A DNA stretch of 64,000 nucleotides from assembly GCA_947165255.1 (NCBI GenBank), contig CAMUZR010000006.1, positions 62,001 to 126,000 of the forward strand. Direction: 5' to 3'. Source of the stretch: an uncultured Bacteroidales bacterium (GTDB taxonomy: Bacteria > Bacteroidota > Bacteroidia > Bacteroidales > P3). Positions 51,770 to 62,118 of this stretch are shown piece after piece (the stretch's first letter is position 1; the number at the start of each line of letters is the position of its first letter). The position numbers were made by a program, and so were the translations under genes. Below the pieces are notes generated by a model, which was not told the DNA's origin, ran no database searches, and was given only the letters and a program-made list of their open reading frames with translations.

Positions 51770-53857
51770 ATGAAAAAAATTTTTGTCACTTTCTTTCTTA
51801 CGGCAATGGCGCTGGGCGTGATGGCGCAATCTGCCGACCCAGTGGTTTTCGAAATTAACGGAAAGAAATACCACCAGTCACAATTTCTGAAAGATTATTT
51901 GCGCTCGATAGGCAAGGAGTCGGCCGACCCAAGTGCCACCGCCGCCGAGAAGCACAAGGCACTGATGGACTATGCCCAGCTGTATGTCAATTACCAGACC
52001 AAGCTGGCCGACGCCTACGCCTTGGGAATCGACACCAATCGGTACCTGAACGAGGAGCTGAATATGTATAGGAAAGATCTGGCCGCTCCCTACTTGATTG
52101 ACTCGGCCACGCTGCAGGATTTGCTTCATGAGGCCTACGACCGCAATCATTACGTATTGCATGGAGCCCACATCTTGGTTCCCTGCGCCGAGAATGCCCT
52201 TCCCGCCGACACGCTGAAGGCCTACGCCCATGCCATGGAGCTTTACAACCAGGCACTGACGGCAGAGGATTTCTACACTGTGGCACAGCAGGAAATGCGC
52301 GAGCAGCGGCTGCACGACCGCGACCCGCTGATTCGTGAGAAGGCCGACCAGTTGGACCCCATGGAGGGCGACCTGGGCTGTTTCACGGCATTCGATATGA
52401 TCTATGCTTTCGAATCGGCCGCATACGGCATGGTTCCGGGCGAGATTCACAAGCCGGTAAGAACCCGCTACGGCTACCATATCATTAAGCTTTTTGGCCG
52501 TTATAAGTACTACGGCAAGGCCCAGTTGGCCCATATTTGGATTTCGGAGAAGACCCCTAATGCCAAGGGTAGGATTTTTTCGGCTTACCAGCAGTTGCAG
52601 GAGGGTACCGATTTTGGCGTGGTGGCCAAGAACTATAGCGACGACCGCACCACCTCGGGCAACGGCGGCATCATGCCCGAACTGGCACCCAACCAGCTGC
52701 CATACGACTATGTCGACCAGGTGTCGCGCGGGCTGAAGGTGGGCGAGTATTCCCAGCCTTTCGAAAGCCGCTTCGGCTGGCACATTATCAAGCTGCTCAA
52801 GCAAGAGACTATGCCCGATTTTGAAAGTATGGTCCCGTACTACAGATCCCGCATGACCCGGGGCGAACGCGCCACCAAGCCGCAGCATATCTTTGTTGAG
52901 CAGTGCAAGAGCAGATATGGTTTTGTCGACTACACCACTACCAAGGTTTCTAAGAAAAAGAAGGCTCCTTATGCAGCCAGTCTGGACGCCGTCCGTTCCT
53001 TGCTGACCGACTCTATCTTCTCGGCTATTTTCCACTACGACAGCAACCAGATTACCGATATGCGTCCGCTGTTCAAGATTGGCGAGAAGGAGTTCGACTC
53101 GCGCGACTTTGCCCGTTATATCTATAAGAATAAGAAGGTCCGCCGCATTTGCGACCTGGATATTCTCACGGCTGAGCTCTATCAGAATTTTATCGATGCG
53201 AAGGTGTTGGAATATGCCGACAGCCGTTTGGAGATTGACAATCCCGAATTTGGCGAGCTGATTGAGGAGTACCGCCACGGACTGATGATCTTTACCTATA
53301 ATGACCAGATGGTTTGGTCCAAGGCGCTGAAAGATTCCGTAGGTTTTCAGAATTTCTACACTATGGCCAGCCCCACGCACCGTTTTGACAATCCCGACGA
53401 TGCTGTCTACTTCTGGAACGAGCGCGCAATGGTGAACACTATAACCGTTTCGGACAGCACCCTGCTGCCCAAGAGCAAGGCCATGAAGGTGATTGCCAAA
53501 GGGCAGAAGAAGGGCTGGGACAGACAGAAAATGGCCGACGAGATGGCAGCCAAGGTGAAGAAAAAGAGTGAATTCCAGGTTTCGAGTTCGATGCAGATTC
53601 TTGAAAAAGGCAACCAAGAGGTGTTGAGCGAGAAGGAGTGGAAGCTGGGCACGTATGTCCACAATATGGACTCCGGCAGTTATCAGATTTTGATGGTGGA
53701 GCGAATGATGGAACCCGAATTGAAGTCGTGCGACGAGGCCCGCGGTTTCTATCTCAACGACTACCAGAACTATCTGGAAGACCAGAACAATGCGCTGCTT
53801 CGCAAGAAGTATAAAGTGAAGGTCTATCAGGACGTCCTCGACAGAATTACATTTTAA
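51770..53857 (+). CDS. Periplasmic parvulin-type peptidyl-prolyl isomerase, large form
   Basis: 695 residues; signal peptide (FVTFFLTAMALGVMAQ). Two PpiC/parvulin-like domains: about 135-260 (HGAHILVPCAENALP, YGYHIIKLFGRY) and 262-355 (AQLAHIWISEKTPN, SRFGWHIIKLLKQ). The long C-terminal part is without a known motif and is partly helical. Folding factor for outer-membrane and secreted proteins. It follows guaB by 28 bp and precedes a SurA-like protein. Confidence 0.9.
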   Translation: MKKIFVTFFLTAMALGVMAQSADPVVFEINGKKYHQSQFLKDYLRSIGKESADPSATAAEKHKALMDYAQLYVNYQTKLADAYALGIDTNRYLNEELNMYRKDLAAPYLIDSATLQDLLHEAYDRNHYVLHGAHILVPCAENALPADTLKAYAHAMELYNQALTAEDFYTVAQQEMREQRLHDRDPLIREKADQLDPMEGDLGCFTAFDMIYAFESAAYGMVPGEIHKPVRTRYGYHIIKLFGRYKYYGKAQLAHIWISEKTPNAKGRIFSAYQQLQEGTDFGVVAKNYSDDRTTSGNGGIMPELAPNQLPYDYVDQVSRGLKVGEYSQPFESRFGWHIIKLLKQETMPDFESMVPYYRSRMTRGERATKPQHIFVEQCKSRYGFVDYTTTKVSKKKKAPYAASLDAVRSLLTDSIFSAIFHYDSNQITDMRPLFKIGEKEFDSRDFARYIYKNKKVRRICDLDILTAELYQNFIDAKVLEYADSRLEIDNPEFGELIEEYRHGLMIFTYNDQMVWSKALKDSVGFQNFYTMASPTHRFDNPDDAVYFWNERAMVNTITVSDSTLLPKSKAMKVIAKGQKKGWDRQKMADEMAAKVKKKSEFQVSSSMQILEKGNQEVLSEKEWKLGTYVHNMDSGSYQILMVERMMEPELKSCDEARGFYLNDYQNYLEDQNNALLRKKYKVKVYQDVLDRITF

Positions 53858-53908
53858 GTTGTTTTCAATTGAAGGTAATCGCTTAGTTTAAGACTAATAA
53901 TTGGATAT

Positions 53909-55255
53909 ATGAAGAGAATCATAGTGTTGATGCTGGCAGCGCTGCCACTGATGCTTTCGGCTCAGACGCAGCCGCGTCAAGTGGTCGACGGAATAGTGGC
54001 GGTGGTTGGACAGACTATCATCAAGAATTCGGATATAGAGCAGGCCTACGCCCAGGTGCGCCTCCGTCAGGGGTTGGACAATGCCTATGCCGAGCGTTGC
54101 CAACTGCTGGAGAGTATGCTCATTAGTAAGTTGCTGGTGCACAAAGGTATTGTCGACAGCGTTGAGGTGAGCGACGACCAGGTGGAGGAGCAGGTGCAGT
54201 ACTATTTGAAGGCTGCCGTTCGTCAGGCGGGTGGCAAAGACAAGCTGCGCGAGGTGTACCAGTACAGCTATGACGAGTTGCACGACCAATACTTCGATTT
54301 GCTTCGCGACCGTATTCTCAGCCAGAGGGTTGAGCACCAGCTCACCGAGAGCGTGAAGGTTACGCCTGCGGAAGTGACCGAGTTCTTTTCTAAAATCAGC
54401 CAGGACAGCCTCCCGACCATTCCTACCCAATATGAGGTGTCGGAGATTGTGATTGAACCCACTATAGGTGAGGACGAGCGCGACCGCGTAAGGGGCGAGC
54501 TGGCCGAGCTGCGCGAGAGAATTCTGAAGGGCGAGAAGTTCAGTATGCTGGCCAAACTCTATTCGCAAGACCCGGGGTCTGCCTCTAAGGGCGGCGAGTT
54601 GGGGTTCTTTGGACGTGGCGACATGGTGAAAGAATTTGAGGCTGCAGCCTTTGCTCTGAAACCGGGCGAGGTCTCGCCTATTGTGGAGACTCAGTATGGG
54701 TTCCATATTCTTCAGTTGATTGAGCGTCGCGGCAATACTATTAATGTGCGCCATATCCTCTTGCAGCCGAAAACGTCCTCTGAGGATTTGCTCAGGGCGC
54801 GCATCACTTTGGACAGCCTGGCTCAGGAGATTCGTTTGGGCCACATCACATTTGAAGATGCCGCTCAGAAATTTAGCAATGGTGCCAGTAAGGCCCAGGG
54901 CGGTGCCGTCACCAATCCTACCACCGGAGGCAACCGGTTCGACAAGGAAGTCTTTTCGCAGATTTATCCTGGCATTGGAATAGTGGCCATGGAGGAAGGT
55001 GAGATTTCCAACGCCACCTCTTTTACTACGACGGAGAATAAGAGTGCCTACTGCCTCGTAAAGCTCAATAAGAAGATATTGGAACATAAGGCTAATCTGA
55101 CCGACGACTACGACAGAATTTACAATGCCTGCCTGCAGAATGCGCAGACACAGAAGATTGTGGAGTGGGCCAACAGAATGGTGCGTACCACCTACATCCG
55201 TATTTCCGACGAGTATAAGGATTGTCCGAATTTCAAGGTCAATTGGCCTAGATAG
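53909..55255 (+). CDS. SurA-like periplasmic chaperone / peptidyl-prolyl isomerase
   Basis: 448 residues; signal peptide (IIVLMLAALPLMLSAQ). SurA N-terminal helical domain (VDGIVAVVGQTIIKNSDIEQ), then two parvulin domains: about 170-275 (YEVSEIVIEPTIGEDERDR, GGELGFFGRGDMVKEFE, YGFHILQLIERR) and 278-385 (VRHILLQPKTSSEDL). Chaperones outer-membrane beta-barrel proteins to the BAM complex. Third gene of the guaB run; moxR follows after 24 bp. Confidence 0.93.
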   Translation: MKRIIVLMLAALPLMLSAQTQPRQVVDGIVAVVGQTIIKNSDIEQAYAQVRLRQGLDNAYAERCQLLESMLISKLLVHKGIVDSVEVSDDQVEEQVQYYLKAAVRQAGGKDKLREVYQYSYDELHDQYFDLLRDRILSQRVEHQLTESVKVTPAEVTEFFSKISQDSLPTIPTQYEVSEIVIEPTIGEDERDRVRGELAELRERILKGEKFSMLAKLYSQDPGSASKGGELGFFGRGDMVKEFEAAAFALKPGEVSPIVETQYGFHILQLIERRGNTINVRHILLQPKTSSEDLLRARITLDSLAQEIRLGHITFEDAAQKFSNGASKAQGGAVTNPTTGGNRFDKEVFSQIYPGIGIVAMEEGEISNATSFTTTENKSAYCLVKLNKKILEHKANLTDDYDRIYNACLQNAQTQKIVEWANRMVRTTYIRISDEYKDCPNFKVNWPR

Positions 55256-55279
55256 TTAGTAAGTTTAAAGTAGAAAGTT

Positions 55280-56242
55280 ATGTCCGATTCCGAGCTCTTA
55301 GACTCTTTTGTTAAGCAGTACAGAATGCTGAAGGGCGAGATTGGCAAGGTGATTGTCGGTCAGGAGAAAGCCGTTGACAGTTTGTTGCTCTCTATTTTTA
55401 CAGGCGGACACTGTCTGCTGGTGGGTGTGCCGGGACTGGCCAAGACCCTGATGGTGAATACCCTATCCCGCGCACTGGGTCTTTCGTTCAGCCGCATTCA
55501 GTTCACCCCTGACCTGATGCCAAGCGACATCACGGGTTCTGAGATATTAGACGAGAATCGTCATTTCCAGTTCATAAAAGGTCCTGTTTTTGCCAATATA
55601 GTGCTGGCCGATGAGATAAACCGTACCCCTCCTAAGACCCAGGCCGCCCTGCTGGAGGCTATGCAGGAGAAGTCGGTTACCGTTTCGGGGAAAAGCTACG
55701 CCCTGCCTGCCCCATTTTTTGTCCTGGCCACCCAGAACCCGATTGAGCAGGAAGGCACCTATCCTTTGCCCGAGGCTCAGCTCGACCGTTTTATGCTTAA
55801 TATCCGGATGGATTATCCCTCTTTTCAGGAAGAGGTGGATATTGTCAAAGGTACGACGGTGGACAGCCGTCAGCAGATTGATGTTGTTCTTTCGGCAGAG
55901 CAGATTTTGGACTATCAGGGGGTAATCAGACGCATGCCTGTGCCCGACAATGTCTGCCAGTATGCTGTGAAATTATCTTCCTCCACCCGCCCCAACGGCA
56001 ATGGGTCGCAGCTGGCTACGAAATATCTCTCGTGGGGCGCCGGCCCCCGTGCTTCTCAATATCTTGTGATGGGGGCTAAGACTCATGCCGCCATGCAGGG
56101 AAAATATTCCCCCGATATTGAGGATGTTCAGGCTGTGGCCGAGGAGGTGCTTCGTCATCGAATCGTGCGCAACTATTATGCCGAGGCCGAGGGCGTCACG
56201 ACAGAGCAGATCGTTTCCCAATTGGTAGCCATTTCTAATTAG
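55280..56242 (+). CDS. MoxR-family AAA ATPase
   Basis: 320 residues. Walker A is GVPGLAKT near 51-58, Walker B VLADEINRTPPKTQAALLEA, and the arginine-finger and sensor region includes ATQNPIEQEGTYPLPEAQLD. MoxR ATPases usually act with VWA-domain proteins in chaperone-like complex assembly; none is adjacent here, which is unusual since Bacteroidales often have Bat genes next to it. 24 bp after surA and 44 bp before an unknown gene. Confidence 0.93.
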   Translation: MSDSELLDSFVKQYRMLKGEIGKVIVGQEKAVDSLLLSIFTGGHCLLVGVPGLAKTLMVNTLSRALGLSFSRIQFTPDLMPSDITGSEILDENRHFQFIKGPVFANIVLADEINRTPPKTQAALLEAMQEKSVTVSGKSYALPAPFFVLATQNPIEQEGTYPLPEAQLDRFMLNIRMDYPSFQEEVDIVKGTTVDSRQQIDVVLSAEQILDYQGVIRRMPVPDNVCQYAVKLSSSTRPNGNGSQLATKYLSWGAGPRASQYLVMGAKTHAAMQGKYSPDIEDVQAVAEEVLRHRIVRNYYAEAEGVTTEQIVSQLVAISN

Positions 56243-56286
56243 CCCCATTTGTCTTTTACTATCAGTCTTTTTAGTCCTAAAAGTCT

Positions 56287-57561
56287 ATGAAAAAGTCCCT
56301 TATTTTTATTGCCGCAGTGTTGGCCTGTGCCATGTCGGTGGCTCAGACTTCGGGTTTGCATATTCCTTCCGAAAAACCTATCAGACCCAAGGATTTACCC
56401 AAGGCTTGGACTAATCCCGAGGTCTTTTGTTTGCAGCTTTTTTTTGACGAGGGCGACAGCGCTTACCGAGAGGCTGACTTGGACCTGCTTGACTCGGCCT
56501 ATATGACTGCATTCGACCGCGAGAGCCCGCGGCTGTATACCATGTCTATTGAGGCGTATGGCGACGCTCATAATTATGAATTAATGCGCGCGCGCGTGGA
56601 GTCGGTCTATCGGTACTTTACCATGCGGGGACACGAGGTGATGCCTGTGCGTTATGCTTTCAACCCTATTCACTGTAGCTGCCACGGCGACACGGTGGAG
56701 TTGGTGCGTTTTGAAGTACCTACCGATAAGCAGATTTACGATTGCGCAGAACTGCCCGACAGCCGTAAAATTCTGCCTCCGGGGATTCGATTGGAGAACT
56801 CTGTGCTCGTTACCTTCCGCGACAATCCGATTGAATGTCTGGGTGGCAACAGCGGATGCTTTCTCCCAGCGCAGGACAGCAATATTCGTGCTTACTATAC
56901 CCAGGTGATTTTGAAAAAGGGCTCGATCTATTCCGTCCGTAATACCAAGGACGAATGCCCACCCCCGGTAGAGTTAAGCATTGAGGAGCATTTGGACTAT
57001 CAGCAGATGGTCGACCGCTATTTCCTTGTCCCTCACCGCCGCCAGATTATTCTGCCGGTGGGGTATATTGTACTTCATTCGAGTTTCAACCGTCAACCCG
57101 ATGAGTGCCAGTTTCTTTCAGATTCTATCTTTGTGCGCTTTCCCGTCACTGAGGAGCAGGTGGAGTCGGGATTGCGTGTCTTTGGCAAGAAATATTCGGC
57201 CAAGGGGCCTGAGTATAAGTCCCTTCCGACTAAAAAAATTAAGGGTGGTCCAGTGCTGATGATTCAAGGGGCGATAAACCCTACTATGTTCGATACTATT
57301 TTCTTGGCCAAACGAATAAAGGAGGATGAGATTTCAAAGTATCTTTATACTGCCGACTCTCCTACCGAGCAAGGCGCTGTTACCATTTTTGTAAAAGGGG
57401 AAGAGAGGTATTATAAGCCTTTCCGTATCAATAATAAGGGTGAATATGACTTTAAGAAGCCCTTTCGTGCCATGCTGCGTATTGTCGAGGCCGAGGAAGA
57501 GGAGCTCAACGAGGGTGGAATCAATTCCTTCCAAAATGATGGCGATGAAGAGTTAGAATAA
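56287..57561 (+). CDS. Secreted protein with an OmpA-like segment, function unknown
   Basis: 424 residues; signal peptide (SLIFIAAVLACAMSVAQ). Residues about 85-120 (LYTMSIEAYGDAHNYELMRA followed by RVESVYRYFTMRGHEV) resemble the OmpA C-terminal peptidoglycan-binding motif, where a glycine, Asp-x-x-Asn and RA-x-x-V are conserved. The rest has no family I recognise; several cysteines lie in pairs and the C terminus is acidic. Part of the guaB-panB run, so a role in envelope structure is plausible. Confidence 0.7.
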   Translation: MKKSLIFIAAVLACAMSVAQTSGLHIPSEKPIRPKDLPKAWTNPEVFCLQLFFDEGDSAYREADLDLLDSAYMTAFDRESPRLYTMSIEAYGDAHNYELMRARVESVYRYFTMRGHEVMPVRYAFNPIHCSCHGDTVELVRFEVPTDKQIYDCAELPDSRKILPPGIRLENSVLVTFRDNPIECLGGNSGCFLPAQDSNIRAYYTQVILKKGSIYSVRNTKDECPPPVELSIEEHLDYQQMVDRYFLVPHRRQIILPVGYIVLHSSFNRQPDECQFLSDSIFVRFPVTEEQVESGLRVFGKKYSAKGPEYKSLPTKKIKGGPVLMIQGAINPTMFDTIFLAKRIKEDEISKYLYTADSPTEQGAVTIFVKGEERYYKPFRINNKGEYDFKKPFRAMLRIVEAEEEELNEGGINSFQNDGDEELE

Positions 57562-57588
57562 AATTCAAAATAATAAAAAAGGCTTATT

Positions 57589-58407
57589 ATGGCTTATTTG
57601 CAGACTGATGTGACGAAAGTCACTACCCATGTGCTCCAGCGCATGAAACAAAACGGCGAGAAAATTGCCATGCTTACCGCATACGATTACTCTATGGCAA
57701 AACTTCTGGATGCCACCAAGATAGATGTGATTCTCGTGGGCGATTCCGCCGCCAATGTGATGGAAGGACACGACACCACCCTCCCCATCACGCTTGACGA
57801 GATGATTGTATATGCCTCCTCTGTCAAACGTGCTGTCAAACGTGCACTTCTGGTGGTCGACATGCCTTTTGGCACATACCAAGGCAATTCCAAACAGGCT
57901 CTGGCCTCGGCTATTCGTATTATGAAAGAGACCGGTGCCGATGCTATTAAGCTTGAAGGTGGCGAGGAGGTTTTAGAGTCTGTCACCCGTATCCTTACCG
58001 CTGGCATTCCTGTTATGGGTCATCTTGGGCTCACTCCACAGAGTATTAATAAGTTTGGCACCTATGCCGTCCGGGCCACGCAGGAAGATGAGGCCAACCT
58101 GCTCATTCACAATGCACATGTGCTTGAGGAGGCCGGCTGTTTCGCTCTGGTTCTTGAAAAAATCCCCGCCAAATTAGCGACACAGGTCACGAACGAAATC
58201 AAAATCCCCACGATAGGCATCGGCGCTGGCTCGGGTACCGACGGACAGGTATTGGTCCTTCAGGATATGTTGGGAATCACTCAGCAGTTCAAACCCCGCT
58301 ATCTGCGCACCTACGGTAGCTTTGGCGCTGACATTAGTAATGCTATCCGTCAGTATATTAGTGACGTCAAGAGCCAGGATTTTCCTAACGATAAGGAGCA
58401 ATATTAA
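57589..58407 (+). CDS. panB: 3-methyl-2-oxobutanoate hydroxymethyltransferase PanB
   Basis: Transfers a hydroxymethyl group from methylene-THF to ketoisovalerate, giving ketopantoate for pantothenate and CoA. 272 residues. Diagnostic text: [59 protein letters not shown] and [20 protein letters not shown]. Last gene of the run starting at guaB; folD earlier in the window supplies its one-carbon donor. Confidence 0.96.
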   Translation: MAYLQTDVTKVTTHVLQRMKQNGEKIAMLTAYDYSMAKLLDATKIDVILVGDSAANVMEGHDTTLPITLDEMIVYASSVKRAVKRALLVVDMPFGTYQGNSKQALASAIRIMKETGADAIKLEGGEEVLESVTRILTAGIPVMGHLGLTPQSINKFGTYAVRATQEDEANLLIHNAHVLEEAGCFALVLEKIPAKLATQVTNEIKIPTIGIGAGSGTDGQVLVLQDMLGITQQFKPRYLRTYGSFGADISNAIRQYISDVKSQDFPNDKEQY

Positions 58408-58436
58408 TTATACTTCTTTTCGGTCAACTTGACAAT

Positions 58437-58646
58437 GCACAAAGTGCAAAAGTGGCTTCTTCTGAATTCATAACCTTCACCTTGAGCGATAGCCATACCC
58501 TCACTTTTTCGGGAAGGATAACCGATAGCAACGGTGATAATGTTGAGATCACACAAGATTTAGTTGTTATTATTGGCGATGTTGTCAGTATAGTAGAACA
58601 TACAAGAAAAGTAGTCCACGATGAAGGCACTACAGTCAATCAGTAG
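58437..58646 (+). other. Possible small orphan fragment after panB
   Basis: An open frame gives ITFTLSDSHTLTFSGRITDS followed by NGDNVEITQDLVVIIGDVV and a stop at 58644-58646. The pattern resembles a piece of a secreted beta-sandwich (PKD-like) protein but lacks a signal peptide and a good start. Probably a remnant. Confidence 0.3.
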
Positions 58647-58677
58647 TTCTGTCCTGCTGCAATCTACGTAATATGGA

Positions 58678-58708
58678 AAAGCCCACACCCGATATGGGCG
58701 TAGGCTTT
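58678..58708. terminator. Bidirectional terminator between panB side and DUF1846
   Basis: Arms AAAGCCcACaCCC and GGGcGTaGGCTTT around GATAT; A-run and T-run outside. Confidence 0.75.
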
Positions 58709-58732
58709 CCTATTATGTTGCGAGGGGAATGA

Positions 58733-60196
58733 CTATTTTTTAGGTGTGGGGTCGGAAGTGTAGCCGATACCTAGTTTCTTGAATATTTTCTGGTCTACCT
58801 CACTGAGCATGACTGTGGAGTGCACTTGGCAACCCTGAAGGAGCGGAAGTGTGTCAAGTGCTTTCCGGCAGATTTCATTGTGTAGGCTTAGCATGGAAAG
58901 AGCCACCAGCACTTCGTCGGTATGCAGTCGGGGATTGTGACCGTGCAGTAGGGTGGTCTTGGTGTGCTGGATGGGTTCAATGTATTCTTGGGCAATAAGT
59001 TTCACACCGTGGTCGATACCTGCAAGGTGTTTTATGGCATTAAGTAGTAGTGCGGCAGAGGAGCCCAGCAGGGTGGAGGAGTGCCCGGTGATGAGGGTGC
59101 CGTCAGCCAGTTCGATGGCAGCGGCAGCGGCGTTTTCTTTCAGCGCACGTTCTCTGGCGGCCACCGTTGTACGCCGGTCGTCGGTCGTGATTTTCATCTG
59201 CTTCATCAGAAGGGCATTCTTCTCCACTTCTGATTCCGATATTTTGCCTTCGGCATATTTGCAGAGGGCGGAGTAATATCGGCGGATGATTTCGTCCTTG
59301 GAGGCACGGCAGCAGACTTCGTCGTCGCTGATGCAGAATCCTGCCATATTAACCCCCATATCGGTTGGGGATTTATAGGGATTCTCGCCATAGATGCCCT
59401 CGAAAATGGCGTTGAGGACGGGAAATATCTCAATGTCTCGGTTGTAGTTGACAGCGGTTTTGCCATAGGCTTCCAGATGGAATGGGTCTATCATGTTCAC
59501 ATCGTTAAGGTCGGCGGTGGCGGCCTCGTAGGCGACGTTGACAGGATGTTTCAGCGGAATGCTCCAGATGGGGAAGGTCTCAAATTTTGCGTATCCGGCC
59601 TTTATGCCGCGCTTGTTTTCCTGGTAAAGCTGGCTTAGGCACACGGCCATCTTGCCGCTTCCGGGTCCCGGGGCGGTTACCACGACCAGGGGGCGGGTGG
59701 TTTTGATGTACTCGTTCTTTCCAAATCCATCGGTGGAGCAGATCAGGTCGACATTCGTGGGGTAGCCTTCAATTAAGTAGTGATAGTAGCAACTGATGCC
59801 GAGACGTTCAAGTCGCTCTCTGAAAGCTTGTGCACTGGGCTGACCATTGTACTGAGTAATGCATACGGCACTAACCAACAGCCCTCGATTGCGAAACTCG
59901 TCGCGCAGCCGCAGCACGTCGTCGTCGTAGGTGATGCCAATGTCGGCACGGACCTTGTTCTTTTCAATATCTTTAGCACTAATGGCGAAGACTATCTCGG
60001 CATCGTCGCGCAATTGCATAAGCATTTTAAGCTTACTGTCGGGTTCAAAACCGGGCAACACGCGGCTGGCATGGAAGTCGTCAAAAAGTTTTCCGCCAAA
60101 TTCTAGGTAAAGCTTGTTTCCGAACTGAGAGATGCGCTCTTTAATGTGTTCGGACTGAATTCTGAGATACTTCTCGTTGTCAAAACCGTTTTTCAT
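58733..60196 (-). CDS. DUF1846 family protein
   Basis: 487 residues from the ATG at 60196 (MKNGFDNEKYLRIQSEHI); a longer in-frame start would begin inside the promoter region. Conserved DUF1846 text: KLYLEFGGKLFDDFHASRVL, VVVTAPGPGSGKMAVCLSQL (a P-loop-like GPGSGK), YDDDVLRLRDEF and GHSSTLLGSSAALLLNAIK. Structures exist but the role is unknown; the P-loop-like stretch suggests nucleotide binding. Monocistronic, with two tandem promoter elements. Confidence 0.9.
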   Translation of the reverse strand: MKNGFDNEKYLRIQSEHIKERISQFGNKLYLEFGGKLFDDFHASRVLPGFEPDSKLKMLMQLRDDAEIVFAISAKDIEKNKVRADIGITYDDDVLRLRDEFRNRGLLVSAVCITQYNGQPSAQAFRERLERLGISCYYHYLIEGYPTNVDLICSTDGFGKNEYIKTTRPLVVVTAPGPGSGKMAVCLSQLYQENKRGIKAGYAKFETFPIWSIPLKHPVNVAYEAATADLNDVNMIDPFHLEAYGKTAVNYNRDIEIFPVLNAIFEGIYGENPYKSPTDMGVNMAGFCISDDEVCCRASKDEIIRRYYSALCKYAEGKISESEVEKNALLMKQMKITTDDRRTTVAARERALKENAAAAAIELADGTLITGHSSTLLGSSAALLLNAIKHLAGIDHGVKLIAQEYIEPIQHTKTTLLHGHNPRLHTDEVLVALSMLSLHNEICRKALDTLPLLQGCQVHSTVMLSEVDQKIFKKLGIGYTSDPTPKK

Positions 60197-60216
60197 AATT
60201 CCGTCTTTTCGATAAA

Positions 60217-60239
60217 CAAAAATACGGATTGCAAAATTA
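60217..60239 (-). promoter_or_regulatory. Two tandem -7 elements for the DUF1846 gene
   Basis: TATTTTTG at 60217-60224 and TAATTTTG at 60232-60239, both on the minus strand, 15 bp apart. Confidence 0.6.
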
Positions 60240-60244
60240 CACAT

Positions 60245-60808
60245 TTCTCCCGATATGGCAGTTTTTTTTTATTCTTTTTTATCAACAATAAGTCCCCCAT
60301 ATCGGTAATTCTCTGGTTTGTAGAAAGATATTTTTCTCACAGGTGGCATCTTTTGTGCTGCAAAACTAGATGAAATAGATGCCTTTGCTACACTGGTCGG
60401 TAGGCAAGAATACGGTACTTTCTGGTCGGAAAAACAATGCCATTCGCTAGCCAGTGACATCTGTAATGGTCAGGCGGCAAGCGATTGGGGCAACACCTGC
60501 GGTGAAGGCTATTCGCACATGGTCCGCAGCCTGAATAGACAAAACCGATAAGTAGTACACAATATACAGAGCGGCGTTGCAGCCAACATGGTACTTTGTG
60601 CGGAGTGGTTGGCAGTGTAGAGGAATGTCTGGCTGCTGTCGGCATTGGTCAACATACCGTACAAAATGCACCTGATTATTACGGTACAACCTAAAAACTA
60701 TTTCAAGATAAGACTATCAGAAGATAGTATGGATTGCCAATAGATTAGTAATCAACCTTATGTCAGGTTGTCTTGAGGTAGAAAGCCCGATTAAGTGGAG
60801 CGAAAAAA
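60245..60808. other. 564-bp gap, possible decayed secreted-protein gene on the minus strand
   Basis: Minus-strand translation gives ADSSQTFLYTANHSAQSTML in one frame and then YYLSVLSIQAADHVRIAFTA followed by CRLTITDVTG in another, around 60470-60660. This looks like a frameshifted beta-domain, but no family is recognised. The rest is AT-rich with nothing seen. Confidence 0.3.
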
Positions 60809-62116
60809 TCAGCTTTTTCTTTTGTGCAACGCATTCTCGTAAGCGGAAATATATAAGTCTAAATATTGTTTTCCAACCACTTCAGGGGCAAATTTTTCTA
60901 GTACTTTCTTTCGGCCAAAGTTACCAAGTCGGTTATCGGCATTCTTATCCAAACACCACCGAATGCCCTCGGCCAAATCTTCTGGATTGTAGGGATTGGC
61001 CAAGTAGCCATTTATTTTATGGTCGACTATGTCAACTAAACCTGTACAGCGAAAAGCAACAACAGGTATACCGCATGACAAAGCTTCGGAAGCTGTCTGT
61101 CCAAATGTTTCCGATAAAGAAGGAACGACCATCACGTCTGCCATATTATATAAGGAAACAAGTTCTTCGGTCTCACTTACATACCCCACGTAGTGAATGG
61201 GTATGTTCAGGTCCATTTTCAATTCAGCCTCGTCCGCTCCGAATACCACCAGTTGAATGTCGTCCACCCTACCGCTCTTTTCCAAGTATTGTAAGGCTGA
61301 TAACAACTTGTCAAACCCTTTCACCATGTCTGTTGTGGCAGCAACCGCACCGTATAGTATTATCTTTTTGCCTGCGGTTTGTTCCCTCAGTTTCGACCAT
61401 TTGGGTGAGAGGTCCTGCTTCTTGATGGGTTTGTAGGTGTTTGTGTCCAGTCCGTTAGGTATTACCGTTACAGGAAACCGGCCTAACAGACTGCTTTTCT
61501 TAGCACAATCTCCCAGCCAGCGGCTTGGGGTGACAATGTGCAAGTCTAAGTCTTTGTATGCCAAAAATTTCTTACTCCAAATCTGGTGACTCAAATCATT
61601 CTCGTTCGATGAGTGTAAGTAAGGGCAGTTGCCACAGGCCGTTTGGTATCGGGTGCAGTCAATGAAATAATGGCACACGCCGCAGAATGGCCAGCTGTCG
61701 TGAAGTGTCCAAACGATGGGTCGGTCCTTCGGCAGTTTGTCCAGCGAAATAAAGCGTTGGTTAATCCAGTGGAGATGCAGCACGTCGTAGTCCAATTTCT
61801 GCAAAGCGCCGTGTATGTCCGTCGCTCTCAGGTCCGACATGAAGACCTTGTCGCGATTGGGATAGCGGTTCCAGCGGTAGTGACTAATCTTATTTGAAAT
61901 CTTAGTGCGTACCAAGTCGAAGGTCTTATAGAAACTGTTCTGTGGGACAAACGATGCTAACGGAATTACGTCTGAGTCTTGGCTTCCTTTGTCTTTGACG
62001 AACATGTGGCTGTCAACCCCCAGCATTTTTAGGCTCTTGTGAATGCGATATGCCGCACGGGCGGCACCTCCGAACACGTCTGAAGTGCAGACTGATAATA
62101 TTTTGGGTGTGCTCAC
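60809..62116 (-). CDS. Glycosyltransferase family 4 protein
   Basis: 435 residues. GT-B fold: N-terminal DVFGGAARAAYRIHKSL, HLHWINQRF, TLHDSWPFCGVCHYF; C-terminal KKIILYGAVAATTDMVKGFD and the donor-sugar motif VPSLSETFGQTASEALSCGI. The middle has a cysteine-rich insert (CHYFIDCTRYQTACGNCPYL), typical of a GT4 branch acting in surface polysaccharide synthesis. Cytosolic. It follows the other glycosyltransferase by 2 bp, so the two are cotranscribed. Confidence 0.9.
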   Translation of the reverse strand: MSTPKILSVCTSDVFGGAARAAYRIHKSLKMLGVDSHMFVKDKGSQDSDVIPLASFVPQNSFYKTFDLVRTKISNKISHYRWNRYPNRDKVFMSDLRATDIHGALQKLDYDVLHLHWINQRFISLDKLPKDRPIVWTLHDSWPFCGVCHYFIDCTRYQTACGNCPYLHSSNENDLSHQIWSKKFLAYKDLDLHIVTPSRWLGDCAKKSSLLGRFPVTVIPNGLDTNTYKPIKKQDLSPKWSKLREQTAGKKIILYGAVAATTDMVKGFDKLLSALQYLEKSGRVDDIQLVVFGADEAELKMDLNIPIHYVGYVSETEELVSLYNMADVMVVPSLSETFGQTASEALSCGIPVVAFRCTGLVDIVDHKINGYLANPYNPEDLAEGIRWCLDKNADNRLGNFGRKKVLEKFAPEVVGKQYLDLYISAYENALHKRKS

Positions 62117-62118
62117 TT

